Assembly: GCF_003346515.1 (NCBI RefSeq)
Contig: NZ_QQNA01000034.1
Location: 1-56,088 of the forward strand
Source of the DNA: Streptomyces corynorhini
GTDB lineage: Bacteria > Actinomycetota > Actinomycetes > Streptomycetales > Streptomycetaceae
Length of the DNA stretch: 56,088 bases
Direction of reading: 5' to 3'
Of the stretch, positions 51,187 to 56,088 are shown piece by piece. Within the stretch, counting starts at the first letter, position 1; the number at the start of each line of letters is the position of its first letter. The notes under the pieces were generated by a model. That model saw only the letters and a list, made by a program, of their open reading frames with translations. It did no database searches and was not told the DNA's origin. The translations under genes were made by a program, and so were the position numbers.

Positions 51187-51744
51187 CTACGGAGTGATGT
51201 CGGCCGGGCGGGCGACCTCGAACTGGAAGCAGCCGTACTCCACGGCCCGGACGTGGACGAGCACCACGTCCGGCTCCGCGAAAGCCTCGCCGATGACCCG
51301 GTCGAAGGCCGCCGAACCGTCCTCGGGCGAGCCCTCGGGAACCTCGAACAGCCGTCCCCCGACGATGTGGCCCCGGGAGTCGTACCGGCGGACAGCGCGC
51401 AGCGCCCCCGGCCGCGCGAACGGATAGCCGCCGGGCGCGGAGCCCGTCGGCCCGTCGCACTCTCCTGCGTGGATGAACACCGGCCCCGACTCGTCGTACG
51501 CCCCCGGCTCGGCCCCGGTCGCCGCCGCCCACCGCCTCAGCGGCGCGTACGAGACGAGCGCGATGCGCTCACCGGGCGCGACGGCGCGCAGGCAGCAGCG
51601 CAGCGGGCTGCCGACGCTGTCGACGGGAGCGCCGTGCTCGCGCGCGGTGTACGGGCGGAGGGGGCGACCGGCGTCGTCGGTGACGCGGAGTTTTTTGAGG
51701 GCGGCGGTGGGGATGGGGAGCGGTGTGTACGTGGTCCTGTTCAC
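51187..51744 (-). CDS. DUF1203 protein
   Basis: A 185-aa cytosolic protein. The pattern SPLRCCLRAVAPGERIALVS, GPVFIHAGECDG and RRYDSRGHIVGG is typical of DUF1203. The paired cysteines (CC) and two His residues could bind a ligand or metal. Start ATG 51744. Function unknown. Confidence 0.85.
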   Translation of the reverse strand: MNRTTYTPLPIPTAALKKLRVTDDAGRPLRPYTAREHGAPVDSVGSPLRCCLRAVAPGERIALVSYAPLRRWAAATGAEPGAYDESGPVFIHAGECDGPTGSAPGGYPFARPGALRAVRRYDSRGHIVGGRLFEVPEGSPEDGSAAFDRVIGEAFAEPDVVLVHVRAVEYGCFQFEVARPADITP

Positions 51745-51825
51745 GGGGCCAAGTCTTGGTGGCCGTATGCCCGTGTGCTGGCAGGAATCGGACGTGGCGT
51801 TCGGGGGTGCGGGAACCGTGGCACG

Positions 51826-52071
51826 TCAGGTTCCGCCCCTGCTGCTGCGCTTGTTGCGCTCGGCGACACGAGAGCTGAGTTTCGGGGCGGGCGCCCCGGC
51901 GGTGGGTGAGGCGGAGGCGGAGGCGTTGGTGCTGGTGCCGGTGCCGGTGCTGGTGCTGGTGCCGGTGCCGGTGCTCCCGGGCAGGTTGTCCTTCGGGACG
52001 ACGAGCGTGCCGTCCATCCCGAACGTGGCGATGAGCAGCGACAGGTGCTGTCGCGCGGTCAGCCCGTTCAC
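51826..52071 (-). CDS. Small protein coupled to the 60-aa gene upstream
   Basis: An 81-aa protein starting at GTG 52071, overlapping the upstream stop by four bases (GTGA). The first ~30 residues (ARQHLSLLIATFGMDGTLVV) look folded. The rest is a Thr/Ser/Gly/Ala repeat (GTGTSTSTGTGTSTN). No family recognised. It is probably in a two-gene operon near the WhiJ-like locus. Confidence 0.6.
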   Translation of the reverse strand: MNGLTARQHLSLLIATFGMDGTLVVPKDNLPGSTGTGTSTSTGTGTSTNASASASPTAGAPAPKLSSRVAERNKRSSRGGT

Positions 52072-52250
52072 GCGGCCCACCTCCGCAGCCCGCGCCGTAC
52101 GCGGAGCATCAGCTCGATGTCGGGTTCGGCGAACTGGTCGGGCCCCGGGACCCCGGCTGGGAGGGGGAGAGTCCACGCGGGCGGATCCGTTGCGGGTGAC
52201 GGGGCGTCGGTCTTCGTCGCGGGCGGGTGGGTTGCGGTCTGTGTGGCCAT
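52068..52250 (-). CDS. 60-aa small protein
   Basis: A 60-aa protein with a Thr/Pro/Ala-rich first half and a C-terminal AEPDIELMLRVRRGLRRW that looks helical and basic. Start ATG 52250. It precedes and overlaps the 81-aa gene. Upstream is an inverted repeat sharing a motif with the XRE promoter. Unknown function. Confidence 0.6.
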   Translation of the reverse strand: MATQTATHPPATKTDAPSPATDPPAWTLPLPAGVPGPDQFAEPDIELMLRVRRGLRRWAA

Positions 52251-52565
52251 AGCTGTCGTGCCCTCTCCTCGACGCGTGATGCGGGGGAACAGGGTTGCCC
52301 CCTGCCTGCGGCGCCGGCATGACGAGCGGCAGGCGTCGGGGGCAACCCCTAGCTCTCCCCAATGGGGCGCGGGACGGGGAGAGTTGCGCGCCTTGAGAAC
52401 GGAGTCCCGCCGAAGGGGCCGATCCGGTCGGCGACGCACGGCGACGGTAGCGTCACAGCAGGGTGAGGCGCAACAGTGGTACGTCCCAAAGTTGCGCCGC
52501 ACAACGGCGGACGCCCCTCATCTGCGGAAATGAGGGGCGACCGGGAGGCGCGGGTTACAGGTTCA
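52251..52565. promoter_or_regulatory. Intergenic region with inverted repeat GGCGCAAC...GTTGCGCC
   Basis: About 315 bases without a gene. GGCGCAAC (52467-52474) and GTTGCGCC (52491-52498) form 8-bp arms with a 16-base spacer. The left arm runs into GCAACAGTGG (52470-52479), whose complement occurs twice in the XRE promoter. This suggests a shared regulator. Confidence 0.5.
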
Positions 52566-52763
52566 TCAGATCAGGTGATCGAGATCCCCGGCCTTGACTC
52601 TGAACAGCAGGCTGCGCAGCCTTTCGGGGCTTGTTGCGATGATGGTCTCTGGATCTGCGCTCTCGCGCATCATGATCTTGCCGTCGGCGGTGGCTAGTTC
52701 GACACAGTTCGGACTGTCATCGGCCCCCGAGAACGAGGACTTCTGCCATATGGGGTCGGTCAT
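52566..52763 (-). CDS. DUF397 protein
   Basis: A 65-aa protein of the DUF397 family, with the typical IWQKSSFSGADDSPNCVELA and a C-terminal helix (SPERLRSLLFRVKAG). It follows the XRE gene by ten bases. In the known whiJ/abaA-type loci a DUF397 protein works with a WhiJ-like XRE protein and a RsbW-like ATPase, as here. Confidence 0.9.
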   Translation of the reverse strand: MTDPIWQKSSFSGADDSPNCVELATADGKIMMRESADPETIIATSPERLRSLLFRVKAGDLDHLI

Positions 52764-52773
52764 GCCGCTTGAC

Positions 52774-53622
52774 TCACATTCCCTGTGCGATGTTTTGGAT
52801 GAATCCACCCGATTCGTCGGCGTCGAGCGAGATGGCCTCGACCGAATCGAGCAGCGCCCGGTACTTGGCAAGTTGCGCTTCGGCGTCCAAGTATCCGCCG
52901 CCGAAGGCGCTATCGATCTGTACGGTGTCCAGCTGAGGGATTGATGCACCCACATAGAGCATCGAGTGCACTGAACCTGTGATCTGGGCATCGAACGGGA
53001 TGATCCGGATCGTGACGCTCGGCCAGCGGGATGCCTCGTGCAGGAAAGCGAGTTGTGCCCGCATGACCTCAGTGGGGCCGTACCTCATACGGAGTGCGGC
53101 CTCGTGGATGAACGCCTCGAACTTTGGCGGATTCGGCCGATCGAAGACCTCGCGTCGCTGCATGCGATGTGCGACCCGGGCATCGATGTCGGCTGCTGGT
53201 AGGTCGGATACGCCGCTCGCAATCAATTCGCGAGCGTATTCGGCCGTCTGGAATATGCCTGGGATGTTCAGCATTTGAATCGCGCGCATGTAGACGGCGT
53301 GATATTCCAGCTCTGCTTGGTCGAGAAAGCCCAGCGGAAGGACCCTGCGGTACTCCATCCACCAGCCCTTGCCGCGCTCTTCGGCCATGCTTGCCAGTGC
53401 GTCGATGAGGTGCTTGTCGGTGGCTGAGCAGTGGGCTGCGATGCGGCGAACCCGTTCTTCGCTCACTCCGTAGCGGCCCGATTCCAAGTGGCTTACCTGT
53501 GCGCGTTCTCCTCCGAGGAACGCGGCAACCGCGCTCCCGGACATGCCGGCCCGCTCGCGCAGCTTTCGCAACTCGATGCCCAGCCGCTTTTGGCGGGCGG
53601 TTGGGTGTGGCCTTGGCGGCAT
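52774..53622 (-). CDS. WhiJ-like XRE regulator (HTH + DUF5753)
   Basis: A 282-aa regulator. Residues about 14-70 are an XRE helix-turn-helix (LGIELRKLRERAGMSGSAVA, then AQVSHLESGRYGVSEERV). The rest is DUF5753: WMEYRRVLPLGFLDQAELEY, then NIPGIFQTAEYARELI and HMQRREVF-type sequence (HRMQRREVFDR). Start ATG 53622. Divergent from an ATPase gene and directly upstream of DUF397. Candidate self-binding sites lie in its promoter. Confidence 0.92.
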   Translation of the reverse strand: MPPRPHPTARQKRLGIELRKLRERAGMSGSAVAAFLGGERAQVSHLESGRYGVSEERVRRIAAHCSATDKHLIDALASMAEERGKGWWMEYRRVLPLGFLDQAELEYHAVYMRAIQMLNIPGIFQTAEYARELIASGVSDLPAADIDARVAHRMQRREVFDRPNPPKFEAFIHEAALRMRYGPTEVMRAQLAFLHEASRWPSVTIRIIPFDAQITGSVHSMLYVGASIPQLDTVQIDSAFGGGYLDAEAQLAKYRALLDSVEAISLDADESGGFIQNIAQGM

Positions 53623-53696
53623 GTGCCTCTCCCTTGATGGTCCCTACGAGTGTGCCGCCCCACAGTGTCACGGGTCCACCCGTAAGAGTGCGACGG

Positions 53697-53727
53697 CCGT
53701 CCCACTGTTGCACCGTCCCACTGTTGT
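53697..53727. promoter_or_regulatory. Direct repeat CCGTCCCACTGTTG in the divergent promoter
   Basis: Two 14-bp copies at 53697-53710 and 53713-53726, 16 bases apart start to start, lie between the XRE gene and the ATPase gene. They contain CCACTGTTGC/T, the complement of GCAACAGTGG at 52470. They are candidate operators for the XRE protein. Confidence 0.5.
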
Positions 53728-53867
53728 GCCTTAACGTCCGAAGTGCGATGCAGCGGCATAACGGTTCGAAGTGCAGCTACCTGCACGCTCGTTGACGAGC
53801 AAAGGTGGCCAAGGCCACGGGCTGTGAAGCACATCGGCATCGTCATCGTCCGCGTTGGGAGAACGAC

Positions 53868-54350
53868 ATGACCACCGTCAACGCCACCGCACACCCCGTA
53901 CCGCCGCCCCCGCCACGCGGGGATACGTACCGACTCGCCCTGCCCAACACCGCCGCCGCGCCGAAAGTGGCGCGGGAGTTCGTCAGTTCGCTGCTGGGCA
54001 TCAACCGGCACACCCTGCTCGTCGAGGACGCGCGGCTGTGTGTCACCGAGATCGTCACCAACGCGCACCGGCACACCGCGACGCCGTTCATCCGCGTGCA
54101 CGTGACCGTGGACCGTAAGCGGGTCACCGTCTGTGTGGCGGACGACGAGCCCTGGGCGCTGCCCGCGACCGCGTCCGTACCCGTACCCGCATCCGGCGCG
54201 GACTCGTACGGTGGCGTGGGTGGACGGGGGTTGCTGCTGGTCGAGAGCTTGGCGTGGGCGTGGGGCGCGGTGGTGCACGGGGGATGCGTACCCCGGCACA
54301 AGGTCGTCTGGTTCACCCTCGCCGAGCCCAGCCTCCTGGAGGCCGCGTGA
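53868..54350 (+). CDS. RsbW-like ATP-binding protein
   Basis: A 160-aa single-domain GHKL ATPase like anti-sigma factors RsbW/SpoIIAB. The N-box is EIVTNAHRHTATPF, the G1 region is VADDEPW and the G2 is GGRGLLLVESLAWAWG. Start ATG 53868 has GGGAGA before it. It is divergent from the WhiJ-like gene and overlaps the next gene by four bases. In such loci the ATPase is thought to act with the XRE and DUF397 proteins in developmental control. Confidence 0.9.
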   Translation: MTTVNATAHPVPPPPPRGDTYRLALPNTAAAPKVAREFVSSLLGINRHTLLVEDARLCVTEIVTNAHRHTATPFIRVHVTVDRKRVTVCVADDEPWALPATASVPVPASGADSYGGVGGRGLLLVESLAWAWGAVVHGGCVPRHKVVWFTLAEPSLLEAA

Positions 54351-54547
54351 CGCGGCCCGGAGCCGAGGGGCCGGTCTGGGACTTCGTCGTGACGGGGGTC
54401 TTCCTGGGCGCGCTCGCCGGTGCCCTGATCTTCACGCAGGCGCCCGAGCGGATGGCCCGGCCGGAGGGGACGGAGGACGAGGAGACGGAGGACGAGGGGA
54501 CCGGTCCCGACCGTACCGGCGACGGGCCGACGGCCGGTCAGCCCTGA
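54347..54547 (+). CDS. 66-aa single-helix membrane protein
   Basis: A small protein starting at GTG 54347 on the stop of the ATPase (GTGA overlap). One hydrophobic helix (FVVTGVFLGALAGALIF) at ~11-27 precedes an acidic tail (EGTEDEETEDEGTG). The last ten bases overlap the end of the convergent methyltransferase gene. No family recognised. Confidence 0.65.
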   Translation: MTRPGAEGPVWDFVVTGVFLGALAGALIFTQAPERMARPEGTEDEETEDEGTGPDRTGDGPTAGQP

Positions 54548-55395
54548 CGCGGTGCCTCGGCGCTTCCGCGCTTCCCCGCCAGGATGCGCTGCCGCGCGGC
54601 CTCGTACAGGATCGCCGTCGAGGCGTTCGCCGCGTTCAGGGAACTCGCCGCTCCGGTCATCGGGATGCGCACCGTGTGGTCGCACAACTCGCGCCAGGCG
54701 TTGCTGAGTCCGCTGGTCTCGTTGCCGACCAGCAGCAGGAGCGGCTGCGTGAAGTCGAAGTCGAAGACGTCGTGGTCGCCGTGCTCGTCCGTGCCCACCA
54801 GCACGATCGGGCGCCCGGCGGCGCGCTGACCGCCCACCCAGTCGGTCACCTCGCGCGGCGACGGCACCCGGACGGCGGGCAGGGCGAACAGTGAACCGGT
54901 GCTCGCGCGCACCGACTTCGAGTCGTAGACGTCGGCGGCGTGTCCGGCCACGATCAGGCCGTGCGCGCCGAAGGCGTCGGCAGAGCGGATGATGCTGCCG
55001 ATGTTCCCCGGGCTGGTCGGGCGGTCGAACAGGACGCCGAGGAAGTCGTCCCCGACCGTGATCCGGCCGAGGTCGTCGGCGGGCATGCCGACCACGGCGA
55101 TCACCTCGGGGGCGGACTCGCCCTTCTCGCCCAGCTCCGCCAGGAGATCGGGAGCCATGGCGATCTGCTCGGTCCGTACCGTCCGCAGCAGCTCCTGGGC
55201 CCACCGCGACAGGCTCCGGCTCTGGTCGAAGACGAGCGCGTGTATCGGCCAGCCGTACTCCACCGCGAGGGAGATGGGCCGTACGCCCTGCACCAGGAAC
55301 TCCCCGGCGCGCTGGCGCTTGTTGCGGTTGGTGAGCAGTGCCTGCCACTGCTGGAACCGGGCGTTGCGCGAGGTGATCCGCTGGGCCACTGGCAC
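54538..55395 (-). CDS. SpoU/TrmH-family RNA 2'-O-methyltransferase
   Basis: A 285-aa SPOUT enzyme. The three SpoU motifs are DRPTSPGNIGSIIRSADAFG, LLLLVGNETSGLS and IPMTGAASSLNAANASTAIL. An N-terminal substrate-binding domain (residues ~1-110; EFLVQGVRPISLAVEYG) precedes them. It methylates a ribose in tRNA or rRNA using S-adenosylmethionine; the target is not clear. Start ATG 55395. It overlaps the end of the 66-aa gene by ten bases. Confidence 0.9.
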   Translation of the reverse strand: MPVAQRITSRNARFQQWQALLTNRNKRQRAGEFLVQGVRPISLAVEYGWPIHALVFDQSRSLSRWAQELLRTVRTEQIAMAPDLLAELGEKGESAPEVIAVVGMPADDLGRITVGDDFLGVLFDRPTSPGNIGSIIRSADAFGAHGLIVAGHAADVYDSKSVRASTGSLFALPAVRVPSPREVTDWVGGQRAAGRPIVLVGTDEHGDHDVFDFDFTQPLLLLVGNETSGLSNAWRELCDHTVRIPMTGAASSLNAANASTAILYEAARQRILAGKRGSAEAPRQG

Positions 55396-55606
55396 CTGCC
55401 CCTCCTGCCCCTCAAGGCGTGACGAGTCCGATGACTCCGTACGGCGTGTGACGCAGGGTATCCGAAGCCGACCGGGGCCACGAAGCCATCACGAAGCGGA
55501 CGGGCCGGGGGCGCGCGGGTGGTGAACAGGCCGAGGGGCGCTCTACGGTGACGGGGGTCGGACCGGTGACCACCGGGCCGGGCTGACCGGGACCGGGGGG
55601 TGTCCG

Positions 55607-56088
55607 ATGGGGCGTTGGTGGCGGCGTGTGCTGCTCGCGGTGACGGTCGGGGCGCTGACGACGGGGTGTTTCGGCCCGCAGCCGCCGCTCTTCGGCCAGG
55701 ACGGTGTGGTGCCGGAGGAGGCGGCGCGCGTGCCGATGGAGGTGCGGCCCGGCGCCGACGGTACGTGGGCGCTGTACGTACCCGAGCTGGGGCTGCGCGG
55801 TCAGGGCCGAAGCCTCGTCCTCCCGGAAGGTCCTTCGGTCAAGGGCTGGCGGAGGGAGCTGCCGGCCGAGTTCGCGGTGACCTCGCACCACCCCGGCGCC
55901 GTCCACTCCGCGTTCGTCCGTGGTGCGAGCGTGGTGCTGGTCGGTGGGCGGGAGGGGCGGCGGGGACCCAGCGCGGTCGCCTGGTTCGACGTGCTGAGCG
56001 GGCGTGTTCTGTGGACGCGGAACCTGCCTTCGGGCGCCACGGTCCAGCTGTCCGGGAGCGGTCCGCTGGTGGTGGCGGCGTGCGGGGC
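55607..56088 (+). CDS. Lipoprotein, PQQ/beta-propeller-like, cut by the window edge
   Basis: The first ~160 residues are in the window; the frame is open at the end. MGRWWRRVLLAVTV begins a lipoprotein signal ending in LTTGC (Cys21). The mature part has ASVVLVGGREGRRG and VAWFDVLSGRVLWTRNLPSG, which resembles a PQQ-like propeller blade. The C-terminus is missing only because the window ends. Confidence 0.7.
   Translation, partial: MGRWWRRVLLAVTVGALTTGCFGPQPPLFGQDGVVPEEAARVPMEVRPGADGTWALYVPELGLRGQGRSLVLPEGPSVKGWRRELPAEFAVTSHHPGAVHSAFVRGASVVLVGGREGRRGPSAVAWFDVLSGRVLWTRNLPSGATVQLSGSGPLVVAACG

Noticed and set aside
54254..54346. A longer start for the 66-aa membrane protein
   Set aside because: The upstream part lies inside the ATPase gene in another frame; the GTGA overlap gives a better start.

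Overview
The window is chromosomal DNA of a Streptomyces-type actinomycete. GC is very high, with G or C at most third codon positions. Many starts are GTG or TTG, and many genes join by ATGA/GTGA overlaps. Markers include futalosine-pathway menaquinone genes, a 'conservon' (cvnABCD plus two P450s), an RppA-type THN synthase and a WhiJ-like XRE/DUF397/ATPase locus. I saw no rRNA, tRNA, CRISPR array or intact insertion sequence.

Layout. 1-8.4 kb: a small membrane protein, a cold-shock protein, a TetR regulator divergent from a quinone-oxidoreductase-like enzyme, mqnD-mqnB, a DUF2771 lipoprotein, an MFS permease and a DUF3027 protein. 8.6-12.0 kb: an accessory-looking block with a second histidyl-tRNA synthetase of the 'RYDLTVP' subtype, an unknown partner, and a coupled secreted-protein/lipoprotein pair. 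12.5-15.8 kb: a 1,100-aa sacsin/Hsp90-like GHKL ATPase. 15.9-20.2 kb: a 981-aa membrane protein with a prepilin-like segment, a ~360-residue Gly/Ser linker and a C-terminal R-S-E ADP-ribosyltransferase domain, divergent from a secreted protein. 20.3-29.7 kb: a CtpE-like P-type ATPase, DUF2530, a purine permease, an RHH protein, MarR plus MFS, a truncated ThpR, a 28-aa membrane peptide, an alpha/beta hydrolase and HxlR. 29.8-36 kb: aldo/keto reductase, a small secreted protein, proline iminopeptidase preceded by a possible 19-codon leader, a DHFR-like reductase, a membrane-anchored exoprotein and SerC. 36-42 kb: the conservon operon. 42-47.4 kb: an FAD/Fe-S oxidoreductase, then rppA behind a small ORF that carries a TTA codon. 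47.5-50.3 kb: a second prepilin-like exoprotein next to a paralogue of the secreted protein at 19.3 kb. 50.4-56 kb: a DUF308 membrane protein, DUF1203, the WhiJ-like locus, a SpoU methyltransferase and a lipoprotein cut by the window edge.

The strongest candidate for an undescribed system is the pair of loci at 15.9-20.2 and 47.5-50.3 kb. Each has one large exoprotein with the same prepilin-type signature (R-x-R-G, four residues, E-Y-V-x-L-I, then A-V-C-x-V) and one secreted protein from a shared two-domain family. One of the large proteins ends in an apparently complete ADP-ribosyltransferase active site. Other leads are the extra HisRS operon, TTA-codon control upstream of rppA, a P450 lacking the ExxR arginine, and a GCAACAGTGG motif shared by two promoters of the WhiJ-like locus.
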